Source: Fibrobacter sp.
Lineage (GTDB): Bacteria; Fibrobacterota; Fibrobacteria; Fibrobacterales; Fibrobacteraceae
Reading direction: 5' to 3'
Length of the DNA stretch: 64,000 nucleotides
Assembly (NCBI GenBank): GCA_024398935.1
Contig: JAKSIH010000007.1
Location: 1 to 64,000 of the forward strand
The position numbers were made by a program, and so were the translations under genes. Position 1 is the stretch's first letter. Each line of letters begins with the position of its first letter. The notes below the pieces were generated by a model. The model was given only the letters and a program-made list of their open reading frames with translations, did no database searches and was not told the DNA's origin. Of this stretch, positions 8,309-16,096 are shown one piece after another.

Positions 8309-9205
8309 TTAGTTACCGCGTTCGAAGCGGATGAAGTTCACGATCTTCAGAGAAGAGAGACCAAGCTGCTTTGCAACGACTTCCTGGAGGTAGTCCTTGA
8401 CGTTGAGCTTCTTGGGGTTCTTTTCAGACATGAAGAATTCCTGGTCTTCGAGAACGATTTCCTTGAGGACCTTAGCAACGCGGCCGTCAAGCTGACGTTC
8501 AACGAATTCCGGCTTGGTCTGCTTGCCAGTAGCCTGAGCCTGAGCTTCGATCTGGGCGCGAGCGATTTCGCGTTCCTTTTCGATAGTTTCAGCAGGAACA
8601 TCGGAGTCCTTCAGAGCAACCGGAGCGAAAGCGGCAGCCTGCATGGCGATGTCCTTAGCAGCCTGCTTGAGAGCGGCTTCGTCAGCGGAACCTTCGTAGG
8701 AAAGTTCGGTGATGACGCCAATCTTGCCCTTCATGTGGCTGTAAATGCCGAACACGGAGTTTGCAGACTTCTTGATTTCAGCATACTTGCGGAAGTCGAT
8801 GTTTTCCTGGATCTTAACGAGAACATCCTGGAGAACGTCGTTGATCTTCTTGCCGTCGACGGTAGCAGCCTTCAGGTCTTCAACGGAAGCGATAGCCTGA
8901 GTTTCCACAGCCTTCACAGCCATAGCTGCGAGAGCGACGAAGTCGTCGTTGTTGGAAACCGGTTCGGTTTCGCAGGAAAGTTCGAAAGCGGCAGCCTTGT
9001 CAGCGGTTTCGACGAGGTAGATACGTCCTTCCTTGGCAGCCTTGTCTGCGCGCTTTGCAGCAACGGCAGCACCCTGCTTACGGAGGAGTTCGACAGCCTT
9101 GTCCAGATCACCGTCGGTTTCGGTCAGTGCCTTCTTGCACTGCATCATGCCAACGCCAGTCTTCTGACGCAGTTCATTAACGAGAGAAGCGGTAATAGTT
9201 GCCAT
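8309..9205 (-). CDS. tsf: Elongation factor Ts
   Basis: Exchanges GDP for GTP on EF-Tu. The 298-residue protein begins with the UBA-like domain and the family signature LRQKTGVGMMQCKKALTET (about 12-30), followed by two dimerisation subdomains. The FELSCETEPVSNNDDF segment (about 74-90) is the second conserved signature. Only two bases separate it from the rpsB stop codon, and its GAGG ribosome-binding site lies inside the end of rpsB. Confidence 0.98.
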   Translation of the reverse strand: MATITASLVNELRQKTGVGMMQCKKALTETDGDLDKAVELLRKQGAAVAAKRADKAAKEGRIYLVETADKAAAFELSCETEPVSNNDDFVALAAMAVKAVETQAIASVEDLKAATVDGKKINDVLQDVLVKIQENIDFRKYAEIKKSANSVFGIYSHMKGKIGVITELSYEGSADEAALKQAAKDIAMQAAAFAPVALKDSDVPAETIEKEREIARAQIEAQAQATGKQTKPEFVERQLDGRVAKVLKEIVLEDQEFFMSEKNPKKLNVKDYLQEVVAKQLGLSSLKIVNFIRFERGN

Positions 9206-9207
9206 GA

Positions 9208-9942
9208 TTACTTGTCCTCACCGTTATCAAACTTCTTGATTTCTTCCTTGGACTTCTTTTCGACAGAGCGAGGAGCAACGTTTGCAGCGATGTAGTCCAC
9301 GATGAGCTTCAGGGACTTGACGGCGTCGTCGTTTGCCGGAACCGGGTAGTCGACGAGGGTCGGATCAACGTTGGTATCGCAAATGCCGATGATAGGAATG
9401 TGAAGACGACGTGCTTCAGCAACGGCGATCTTTTCGTGAGCGAGGTCGGTCACGACCAGGAGGCCCGGAAGGTTCACCATTTCGCGGATGCCACCGAACA
9501 CTTCGAGGAGCTTGGCGCGTTCGCGAGTCTTGTCCAGAACTTCCTTCTTGGAGAGAGCCTGGAAAGTGCCGTCCTGTTCCATAGCGTCGATCTTGTCAAT
9601 CTTCTTGATGGACTTACGAACGGTCTGGAAGTTGGTCAGCATACCGCCCAACCAACGGTTGGTAACGGAGAACTGGTTGCAGGATGCAGCGGCATCGAGA
9701 ACGCACTGACGAGCGGTCGGCTTGGTACCAACGAAAAGAACGGTCTTGCCGGATTCGGAGATCTTCTTTGCGGCAGCGGCGGCAACTTCGAGGAGGTCGC
9801 GGGTCTTGGACAGGTTGAGAACGTAGATGCCGTTCTTTTCAGCCAAGATGTAGGGCTTCATCTTCGGATTCCAACGCTGAGTCTGGTGACCAAAGTGGGA
9901 ACCTGCAGCAAGCAGGTCTTCAACGGAAGGCAGATTTGCCAT
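9208..9942 (-). CDS. rpsB: 30S ribosomal protein S2
   Basis: Small-subunit ribosomal protein needed for assembly and mRNA binding. The 244 residues begin with SVEDLLAAGSHFGHQTQRWNPKMKPYIL and contain NRWLGGMLTNFQTVRKSI and PGLLVVTDLAHEKIAVAEARRLHIPIIGICDTNVDP, all diagnostic of S2. AGGA lies eight bases before ATG. It is first in the rpsB-tsf operon with a long leader. Confidence 0.98.
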   Translation of the reverse strand: MANLPSVEDLLAAGSHFGHQTQRWNPKMKPYILAEKNGIYVLNLSKTRDLLEVAAAAAKKISESGKTVLFVGTKPTARQCVLDAAASCNQFSVTNRWLGGMLTNFQTVRKSIKKIDKIDAMEQDGTFQALSKKEVLDKTRERAKLLEVFGGIREMVNLPGLLVVTDLAHEKIAVAEARRLHIPIIGICDTNVDPTLVDYPVPANDDAVKSLKLIVDYIAANVAPRSVEKKSKEEIKKFDNGEDK

Positions 9943-10095
9943 AATGTTATTCCTTTTTTTCGGTTGTTACTACCCGACATGTAATTAAACCGCAAAGCAA
10001 AATCCAGGTTTCTGTTTTTGCCACCGAAGCGGTTCTTACCTGCCGGTGATTGATTCACGCTCGGACGTAATTGTCCAAAGCTGGGGGCAAATTTA
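9943..10095 (-). promoter_or_regulatory. rpsB promoter and about 140-nt leader
   Basis: The minus strand carries TAAATTTGCC at 10086-10095, a good match to the Bacteroidota -7 consensus TAnnTTTG. The leader that follows contains an ACCG-ctt-CGGT hairpin and other complementary segments. Autoregulation of rpsB by S2 through its leader is known in proteobacteria; here it is only a possibility. Confidence 0.6.
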
Positions 10096-10096
10096 G

Positions 10097-10131
10097 AAAA
10101 AAGAGACCGGACCTCAAAGGAGGGTCGGTCC
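10097..10131 (-). terminator. Terminator after the pqqD-like gene
   Basis: Imperfect 11-bp stem GACCGGACCTC / GAGGGTCGGTC around loop AAAG, followed on the minus strand by TCTTTTTTC. It closes the tcdA operon and lies directly upstream of the rpsB -7 box. Confidence 0.85.
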
Positions 10132-10182
10132 AAAGAGAGGAAAAAACATCGGCTTTTTCCCAGATAAAAACGCAATTAGGGA

Positions 10183-10449
10183 CTATTCAATCACTTTTAC
10201 TTCCTGCCACTGGGCAACAATGGCGGAAACATCCGACCTTGCCTGGTCTTCGGAGACATCGTACTCCTGGCAAAGCCTTTCGGCCAGGCTATCCACGGTA
10301 AACTCACCCGCGGAGGCGACTTCCCACAGGAACGCCGCAGTGTCATTCAGGCACAGCAGGCGGCCAAAATCCAGGGCCCCGACGCCCTCGCCCATAATCA
10401 CCTTTTCGCCGCAAACATCCCGCAGGACAAAGCCTTTCTTAATTTTCAT
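10183..10449 (-). CDS. PqqD-like peptide chaperone (RiPP recognition element family)
   Basis: An 88-residue protein with the PqqD winged-helix pattern: an N-terminal beta strand pair (GFVLRDVCGEKVIMGEG), then LCLNDTAAFLWEVASAGEFTVDSLAERLCQEYDVSEDQARSDVSAIVAQW. Members of this family bind leader peptides of ribosomally made, modified peptides. It follows the S26-type peptidase gene by 12 bases and is the last gene before the terminator. No precursor peptide gene is visible beside it, so the substrate is unknown. Confidence 0.72.
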   Translation of the reverse strand: MKIKKGFVLRDVCGEKVIMGEGVGALDFGRLLCLNDTAAFLWEVASAGEFTVDSLAERLCQEYDVSEDQARSDVSAIVAQWQEVKVIE

Positions 10450-10461
10450 ATGCCACCCTTT

Positions 10462-10905
10462 CTATGCTCCATGAATTATAGAATAAATTTTCAGGAGATA
10501 CCTGCGGAAAGGGCGCAGCGCAACCCAAAGCCGCGAGGCGAAGCGACGGTACATCGAATAGAGGGGGCGCTTTCTGCCGGACGGACTAACCACATAGGTT
10601 GCAACCGCCTTCACGTCGGACACGGAACAGTATTCGCACAGGCTCAGGTTACCATCGCCCATCAGCGTCAGGCGGTCTCCCGAGCGTCTGAGAATCCTAT
10701 GAATCACATAGCGTTCCCCTTCCACGAAGGCAAGCACCACCTGTCCCACCGCAACTCTTACCGGTTTCTCAAGGACAAGGCTCTCGCGGCCGCCCTCCAC
10801 AAAGGGCCGCATGCTGCGTCCGTTCACCGGGAACGTCACGCTTACGCCGCTTTCCACCAGACGAATGGCCTCTGCAAGAATGATGTCATCGGGAATGTTC
10901 GCCAT
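10462..10905 (-). CDS. S24/S26-type serine peptidase-like protein
   Basis: A 147-residue protein related to signal peptidase I. GRSMRPF (29-35) holds the likely nucleophile Ser31, and YVIHRIL (66-72) supplies a His69 where bacterial enzymes use Lys, as in the ER/SipW-like Ser-His subgroup. MGDGNLS (82-88) matches the family's GDN box. There is a basic C-terminus but no clear membrane anchor. It overlaps the kinase-like gene by one base (TGATG), so translation is probably coupled. Small peptidases of this kind occur next to PqqD-like and HPr-kinase-like genes in some Bacteroidota clusters; a role in trimming or exporting a modified peptide is inference. Confidence 0.68.
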   Translation of the reverse strand: MANIPDDIILAEAIRLVESGVSVTFPVNGRSMRPFVEGGRESLVLEKPVRVAVGQVVLAFVEGERYVIHRILRRSGDRLTLMGDGNLSLCEYCSVSDVKAVATYVVSPSGRKRPLYSMYRRFASRLWVALRPFRRYLLKIYSIIHGA

Positions 10906-11783
10906 CAGAAGTTCCTGACACCCTCGTAACAGACTTCCGCCGCATTTTCATCGGGCAGGCATTCCAGGCGGAACATGGGAATTTCCTGGGCAAGGCGGTT
11001 TTCAGTGGCGTGAAGTCCATCGGCCAGGGAGCGGTTCCATCGCATTCCGGAAATGCTGTAAACCAAAGACAGGTAGGCCTCAATCCCGCGCAGGGGATAG
11101 ATTTTATTTCGGGCAGCCTGCCGCAGGTCCACGACGGCCCCGAGACGGGCTCGGGCATTCTTATAGCAGGGAGTCTTTCCGCTCCAGGGGGAACCGTAGA
11201 CCCAGGCGCCATCCTCTTCAAGGCGAACCACAGGATTGTCGTCGTTCAGGAGTTCCACATCCGAGAAGCGCTGCCGCCAGAGGCGGGCATGGGTGCTTTT
11301 CCCCGTGCCGCTTTTCCCGAGAAACATATACCCTACGCCATCGCGAACAACCACCGCGGAATGAAATAGGGCTGTCCCTTCCAGGGCCGTCGACAAGGCA
11401 AAGAATACCATGAGGCCGTTATTCAGCGCAAACCTCTGAAGGTCTACAGCCTGCTGCAAATACAGGGTTCCGTCACGGAAGCCTTCATTACAGACAAGGA
11501 CGCCCGCCTTTATGCCGGAGCAGTGGAACTCAAAGACCGACTGCCCGGACAGAGTCTTTCCGCAGATGATTTCCTGGGACTCCTCCACCTGGCGGGTTTC
11601 CTCCGCGTACTCGACATTTTCGGCCCGACATGCAACTTCCAGGGAAAAGGCGGGAACTCCCCCCGGCAAGGAAATTTCTTCAAAGGGGCGGTAGTTGTCC
11701 ATCAGCCAGAAAACATCGGCGGAGTCATCGGCCCGGACTTCAAAAACATGACCCGCGACATTGTAAAATCTGGATTGCAGCAT
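10905..11783 (-). CDS. HPr kinase-like ATP-binding protein
   Basis: A 292-residue protein. The Walker A motif GKSGTGKST is at 156-164, preceded by HSAVVV (His141) and followed by LLNDDNPVV (about 178-186), the layout of the HPr kinase/phosphorylase catalytic core. The N-terminal 120 residues do not look like HprK's regulatory domain. This shorter architecture occurs in peptide-modifying kinases such as those of lasso-peptide clusters. It begins 5 bases after the tcdA stop and is coupled to the next two genes. No HPr protein gene is nearby. The kinase fold is well supported; the substrate is unknown. Confidence 0.7.
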   Translation of the reverse strand: MLQSRFYNVAGHVFEVRADDSADVFWLMDNYRPFEEISLPGGVPAFSLEVACRAENVEYAEETRQVEESQEIICGKTLSGQSVFEFHCSGIKAGVLVCNEGFRDGTLYLQQAVDLQRFALNNGLMVFFALSTALEGTALFHSAVVVRDGVGYMFLGKSGTGKSTHARLWRQRFSDVELLNDDNPVVRLEEDGAWVYGSPWSGKTPCYKNARARLGAVVDLRQAARNKIYPLRGIEAYLSLVYSISGMRWNRSLADGLHATENRLAQEIPMFRLECLPDENAAEVCYEGVRNF

Positions 11784-11788
11784 TGAAC

Positions 11789-12541
11789 TTACCTGGAGGA
11801 TTTCTGGACAATGTCCTGTATGACAAGGCCCGCAATGGTAAACCCGAAAATGGCCACCGCATGAGCCATGGTACCGTTGTAGGCCACCTTGCGGAACTCC
11901 GCCGGAGCGCAGTCGTTCTCGGGAATGCCCCCGAGGTTTTTCAGCAGTTCCTCGCTATAGACGCACTTGATTTTTTTTGCGGGCTTGAGGTTCCGTTTCT
12001 TGAACTTGTCCCTGAGGGCTCGGGCCAGCGGGCAGCCTTTCACATCCCAGAATTCAGCCACACGGATTTTGGTGGGGTCCATCTTGAGGGCCGCCCCCAT
12101 GGAGGAAAACACCTTGGCCTTTGTGCGGGAGGCGTTCATCAGCAGCTGCATCTTGCTTTCCAGACTGTCAATGGCGTCGATAACGTAGTCGTAATTTCCA
12201 AGATGGAAACTGCCGCTTGTCTCTTCGCTGTAAAGTTCTGCACGGGCCTCGATCTGCGCGTCGGGATTGATTTCCAGCAGACGGTCCCGGAGGACATTCA
12301 CCTTTACCTGCCCTACAGTTTTTGTGGTGGCCATGAGCTGGCGGTTTATGTTCGTGACGCTTACGTTGTCGGAGTCCACCATTGTCAGGTGATGGATTCC
12401 GGAACGGACCAGGCTTTCGGCACACCAGCTTCCGACACCGCCCACGCCAAAGAGGATGACCCGCTTTTGCGTGATGGAGTCCATGGTCTCGTTTCCAACG
12501 AGGCGGATGGTACGGTTGAAAATGTCGGTGTTTGAAGCCAT
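11789..12541 (-). CDS. tcdA: tRNA threonylcarbamoyladenosine dehydratase (ThiF/E1-like)
   Basis: Uses ATP to cyclise the t6A base at tRNA position 37 to ct6A. The 250-residue ThiF-fold protein shows FGVGGVGSWCAESLVRSG (nucleotide-binding loop, about 31-48), DSDNVSVTNINRQL with the adenylation Arg (about 57-70), and YDYVIDAIDSL near the middle. A late KCVYSEE and C-terminal hydrophobic helix fit the TcdA/CsdL subfamily rather than MoeB or ThiF. It is the first gene of the operon containing the kinase-like, peptidase-like and PqqD-like genes; whether it has anything to do with them is unclear. Confidence 0.88.
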   Translation of the reverse strand: MASNTDIFNRTIRLVGNETMDSITQKRVILFGVGGVGSWCAESLVRSGIHHLTMVDSDNVSVTNINRQLMATTKTVGQVKVNVLRDRLLEINPDAQIEARAELYSEETSGSFHLGNYDYVIDAIDSLESKMQLLMNASRTKAKVFSSMGAALKMDPTKIRVAEFWDVKGCPLARALRDKFKKRNLKPAKKIKCVYSEELLKNLGGIPENDCAPAEFRKVAYNGTMAHAVAIFGFTIAGLVIQDIVQKSSR

Positions 12542-12661
12542 ACGCCTAATGATAGAAAAATGATAAGGGTGCCGACTCCGTTGAAGCGCCCCTCGGCGAG
12601 CTCGGGAACCTCGGGGAACTTGGGGAACCTAAAAAAAGAAAAGCCCCCGCCAGGCGAGGGT

Positions 12662-12695
12662 AAAAAAAAGGAGCACCCCAAAAGAGGGATGCTCC
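12662..12695 (-). terminator. Terminator after rpsI
   Basis: Stem GGAGCA-CCC / GGG-TGCTCC with an AAAAGA-type loop, followed on the minus strand by eight T. A further GC-rich hairpin with a T-rich flank sits at 12640-12661. Confidence 0.88.
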
Positions 12696-12714
12696 GTAAA
12701 GATCGAATGATCGA

Positions 12715-13119
12715 TTAGCGCTTGGAGAACTGGAAGTTCTTACGAGCCTTCTTACGGCCGAACTTCTTACGTTCAACGGCACGTGCGTCACGAGTCATCA
12801 AGCCTTCCTTCTTCAGAGCCGGCTTGTTTTCGGCGTCGTTAGCAACCAGGGCGCGAGCAATGCCGAGACGGACAGCGCCCATCTGGCCAGCGATGCCACC
12901 GCCACGAGCGGTAACTTCGACATCCCATTCTTCTGCGTTGCCGAGGATGGCGAACGGAAGGTTGGCGATCATGTTCTGCACTTCAGAGTGGAAGTAATCC
13001 TTAAAATCACGACCATTGATAGTGCGCTTGCCGGAACCCGGCTTCAGGATCACAGCGGCGATAGCGTTCTTACGGCGGCCAGTGCCACGGTAGATCTTCT
13101 TATTCTTTGCGGTAGCGAT
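12715..13119 (-). CDS. rpsI: 30S ribosomal protein S9, apparent AUC start
   Basis: S9 sits near the P site with its C-terminal Lys-Arg tail (FQFSKR) reaching the tRNA. The first conventional start in frame is a GTG at 13053, which gives only 112 residues and loses the conserved N-terminal block. Reading upstream in frame gives ATAKNKKIYRGTGRRKNAIA, the normal S9 N-terminus, with no ATG, GTG or TTG. The codon in the right place is ATC at 13119-13117, exactly 8 bases downstream of a perfect GGAGG (13128-13132). This gives 134 residues, the family's usual length. It lies 21 bases after rplM. Product identity is certain; the AUC start is inferred. Confidence 0.9.
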   Translation of the reverse strand: MATAKNKKIYRGTGRRKNAIAAVILKPGSGKRTINGRDFKDYFHSEVQNMIANLPFAILGNAEEWDVEVTARGGGIAGQMGAVRLGIARALVANDAENKPALKKEGLMTRDARAVERKKFGRKKARKNFQFSKR

Positions 13120-13140
13120 AGAGGTATCCTCCGTTCTAAA

Positions 13141-13569
13141 TTACAAGTCTACGACTTCGGGATTCTGTGCTGCGTGCGGATGTTCTGCACCGGCATAGAT
13201 TTTGAGTTTCTTGATCATCTTGTGACCGAGAGCGCTGTGCGGCAGCATGCCCCAGATGGCAGCTTCCAGCGGAGCGGTCGGGTGCTTAGCAAGAAGGTCT
13301 GCGAAGTTGATCCAGCGTTCACCGGAGATCATACCGGTGTGGTGGAAGTATTCCTTCTTCAGGTTCTTGTTGCCAGTCACTGCAACCTTTTCAGCATTGA
13401 TCACAACCACGAAATCGCCAGTGTCGACGTTCGGGGAGAAGATGGCCTTGTGCTTACCCATCAGGATGCGAGCAACTTCAGTTGCAACACGGCCCATGGG
13501 CTTGTTAGCGGCATCCACAAGCTTCCACTTGCGTTCTACCTTGCTCGGGTTTACTGTAATAGTCTTCAT
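13141..13569 (-). CDS. rplM: 50S ribosomal protein L13
   Basis: Early-assembly large-subunit protein. The 142 residues start MKTITVNPSKVERKWKLVDA and contain GRVATEVARILMGKHK, HTGMISGERWINFADLLAKHPTAPLEAAIWGMLPHSALG, all typical of L13. It is followed at once by rpsI, the usual pair. Confidence 0.98.
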   Translation of the reverse strand: MKTITVNPSKVERKWKLVDAANKPMGRVATEVARILMGKHKAIFSPNVDTGDFVVVINAEKVAVTGNKNLKKEYFHHTGMISGERWINFADLLAKHPTAPLEAAIWGMLPHSALGHKMIKKLKIYAGAEHPHAAQNPEVVDL

Positions 13570-13847
13570 GTAAATCCTTTAAGTTTCACAGTTATCAATT
13601 TTCAGGAGCGGGGTGCCCCTAGAATTGTGTCGGTAAATTTAGAAGAAACAGGAGGGGGTTGCAAGGGTGAAAAAAGTAATTTTTTTTAGAATTCCTTTTG
13701 TTTACTGGCTATTTTATTCTATCAATTATAATAATCATAATAATTATTATACAAATTTAGGATACCCTTGTCCTTTTTTCCACAAGAGACTCGGGGCATT
13801 TCTGCCACAGAATGAGTGTTTTTTTTTCGCCGTAGAATAACGAAAGC
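13570..13847. promoter_or_regulatory. rplM-rpsI promoter region and AT-rich spacer
   Basis: On the minus strand TAAATTTAC at 13633-13641 matches the -7 box, leaving a leader of about 60 bases. The leader contains a GGGGCACCCC-type hairpin and AAGGATTTAC before ATG. Bases 13684-13840 hold no gene; they are AT-rich with a ttataataatcataataattattata stretch of short inverted repeats at 13727-13752. Confidence 0.55.
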
Positions 13848-13881
13848 AAAAGGCCTCGAGGCGTCCGCCACGAGGTCTTTT
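13848..13881 (-). terminator. Terminator after first GH10 gene
   Basis: Stem AAAAGgCCTCG / CGAGGtCTTTT with an internal mismatch and loop agGCGTCCGCCa. The U-run is weak, but the position 45 bases after the stop codon fits. Confidence 0.7.
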
Positions 13882-13926
13882 GTTTGGTGTTTTGGATTAG
13901 GATCTCTTGGACCTTACGTCCGAAAA

Positions 13927-15852
13927 TTACTTAGCAACGCGGATGACCTGCATATTGCTGCCGTAACGGCTACGGATGATATACATGCCCTTGGACTTGA
14001 TGACATCGCTATCCTTAACGATCTGTACAGCCTGTTCCATGTTGTAGGCACTGAGGCGACCCACAAATTCACCCTGCATATCGTAGACATCGAAGTCGGA
14101 GGCGCGACCGTTGTTAAGCTGGAGGTTCTGGGCGATGCCGTCAGTACCCGGAATAGAAGGATCGACATCCGGGTTAGTCGGATCCACAACGGGGTTTTCC
14201 GGATCGGTAATCGGATCATCCTTCACGATAGGTTCCGGATCCTTTTCGCCCTTGGCAACGAAGGTCATGTAGTCGATGTCGAACCAGGCACCCGTAACGG
14301 TGAGGCGGAGGATATGCTTACCGGCGGTAAGGTTCACGTCGAAGTTCACCTTGTTGTAATCGTCATAGTTTTCTTCGCCGGCGGCGGCTGCAGGAACAGA
14401 AATCACTTCGGAAACGTTCTTGCCGTCCATGGAGAGCTGGAAGCTGGAGGTGTTACCTGCAGCGGCAACGGCTGCATAGACGGTGTAAGTACCGGTTGCC
14501 TTCACATCTACAGTGTATTCGTACCAGTTGCCTTCGTTGTTGTAACCCACGATATTGCCGGTAGCCTTCTTGTAGATGCTGACAGAAGTACCCTTACGGT
14601 AGTCGGAGTCGCCCTTGTTGGAGCTTTCTGCAGTGCTATAGGAGTCGTTGCCAGAGCCAATGCCCGGAATATCGAAGTCTTCGGCTTCAACCTTGCCCGG
14701 GATAGTCATGGACTTGAACGGAGTCTGCGGTTCAGGTTCGATAACGACACCAAACTGGGTGTTGTTCTGGCCCTTCTGGAGGTTCTGGGACATATACTGC
14801 TTGATCCAGGTCATGGATGCGCGGTCAGTAGTTCTACCATTGCTTTCGTTCATGAGACCAGTGTTCTGGACCCAGGTAGCGCCATTGATGTAACCCCAGA
14901 TGGTGATGCCTGCGACCCAGGGAGTTTCCCACATGAAGGGCAGCTGGTTCTTGAAGTCGTTGGCCTGCTTGGTATCGTCTGCTTCGCCGATATCGTATTC
15001 GGTAATGAACAGAGGAATGCCCACTGCATCGTGAACCTTTTTCATACGGGCTTCGAAGGTGGACTTATCCATTCCCTTCAGGTCATGAGCCTGCTGACCG
15101 TAGGCATCTACCGGAGCGCCATTCTTGATGATGGTCTTCACCAGCTCGATACCTTCGTCGATCTGCCAGGAAAGGGTGTTATAGTCGTTATAGATAAGAA
15201 CAGCCTTGGGCCAGCGTTCACGAGCCATCTTGAAGGCCGTGGTCACGAAGTCGTACTGGTGCTTACCGTTAACGATACGGTCGCCGCCAAGAGCATCGAT
15301 AATGTAGGAACCGCCGCAGCTGGGGTCATCGGTACCCACATGGTCATTGGTGGTAGCCGGCTTCGCATAGCCGGAGTGGTAGTTGGAACCGGCCCAGATA
15401 GCTTCGTTCACCACGTCGATGTATTCCAGGTTGGGGAACTGCTTTGCAACAGCGTCGAACCATTCGGTCAGGTACTTCTTGGTCTTTTCGACGGTAATGC
15501 CAGGATTCTTTGCAGTACAGAGGAAGTCGGGCTTCTGAGAACCCCAAATCAGGGCGTGGAACTTGAAGTGGCGTTCGCCCGGCTTTTCCATGGCCCACTT
15601 GTAACCGCTTTCGCACTTGTCGTAGTTGTCCCAGGCAAACTTGCTGTTGCCGTTTGCGTCTACGGAATGGATGGAGCCCCACTTACAGCCGTTTTCGGAA
15701 GTAAGCTGGTTCCAGTACTGGTTAAAGTCGGAGCGGATCTGGCCGCGGGTTGTGATATTGCCAAGGAACTTGGCGCCACCATCGGCAAGAGCTGCATGGC
15801 TTACGGTTGCGGCGGCAAGGCCAGCAATTGCGAGAGAGACAAACTTATTCAT
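13927..15852 (-). CDS. Secreted GH10 endo-xylanase with CBM6 and C-terminal tail
   Basis: Cuts internal beta-1,4 bonds of xylan. I place the start at 15852 (MNKFVSLAIAG, 641 residues, AAGGA six bases upstream); the open frame extends further but without a signal peptide. Order: signal peptide 1-23; GH10 barrel about 25-360 with HALIWGSQ, acid/base Glu150 in DVVNEAIW and nucleophile Glu285 in FITEYD; CBM6 about 385-525 (subtype with EAEDFDIPGIG and NYDDYNKV); Asp-Pro-rich linker; tail about 575-641 ending GMYIIRSRYGSNMQVIRVAK. A paralogue lies directly upstream. F. succinogenes S85 is known to carry a comparable cluster of GH10 xylanases with CBM6 and a Fibrobacter paralogous module. Confidence 0.95.
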   Translation of the reverse strand: MNKFVSLAIAGLAAATVSHAALADGGAKFLGNITTRGQIRSDFNQYWNQLTSENGCKWGSIHSVDANGNSKFAWDNYDKCESGYKWAMEKPGERHFKFHALIWGSQKPDFLCTAKNPGITVEKTKKYLTEWFDAVAKQFPNLEYIDVVNEAIWAGSNYHSGYAKPATTNDHVGTDDPSCGGSYIIDALGGDRIVNGKHQYDFVTTAFKMARERWPKAVLIYNDYNTLSWQIDEGIELVKTIIKNGAPVDAYGQQAHDLKGMDKSTFEARMKKVHDAVGIPLFITEYDIGEADDTKQANDFKNQLPFMWETPWVAGITIWGYINGATWVQNTGLMNESNGRTTDRASMTWIKQYMSQNLQKGQNNTQFGVVIEPEPQTPFKSMTIPGKVEAEDFDIPGIGSGNDSYSTAESSNKGDSDYRKGTSVSIYKKATGNIVGYNNEGNWYEYTVDVKATGTYTVYAAVAAAGNTSSFQLSMDGKNVSEVISVPAAAAGEENYDDYNKVNFDVNLTAGKHILRLTVTGAWFDIDYMTFVAKGEKDPEPIVKDDPITDPENPVVDPTNPDVDPSIPGTDGIAQNLQLNNGRASDFDVYDMQGEFVGRLSAYNMEQAVQIVKDSDVIKSKGMYIIRSRYGSNMQVIRVAK

Positions 15853-15889
15853 AGCACATCCTTTGGGCACATGCCCCATACTTACATCT

Positions 15890-15957
15890 CTAAATGTATC
15901 TTCTGAAAACCATCTACAGACTAGGGGAAGAACAACTTCTCGTGGACATTTTATCCA
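15890..15957 (-). promoter_or_regulatory. Operator TGGACATTTTATCCA (15943-15957) plus -7 box TACATTTAG (15890-15898)
   Basis: Palindrome centre is 52 bp upstream of the first base of the -7 box; all the others in the window are at 51. Serves the first GH10 gene. Confidence 0.8.
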
Positions 15958-16032
15958 TGGGGCAATCCCGGCAAAAACAGCATTTTCACACAAAAAACAC
16001 CAATTTCAGAGTTTCAATGAAAATTGTAGTCC

Positions 16033-16071
16033 AAAAAAAGCAACACCCCGGTGCATTTGCATCGGGGCGTT
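16033..16071 (-). terminator. Terminator after second GH10 gene
   Basis: Stem AACaCCCCG / CGGGGcGTT at 16042-16071 with a 12-base loop, followed on the minus strand by GCTTTTTTT. Confidence 0.85.
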
Positions 16072-16096
16072 GTTTGGTGTTTTGGATTAGGATACT

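Noticed and set aside
12715-13053. rpsI starting at GTG 13053
   Set aside because: It would remove the conserved GTGRRK block of S9 and has no ribosome-binding site; the upstream ATC has a perfect one.
13927-15993. Longest open frame as the start of the first GH10 gene
   Set aside because: The extra 47 codons carry no signal peptide and run through the promoter and operator; MNKFVSL at 15852 has ribosome-binding site and signal peptide.
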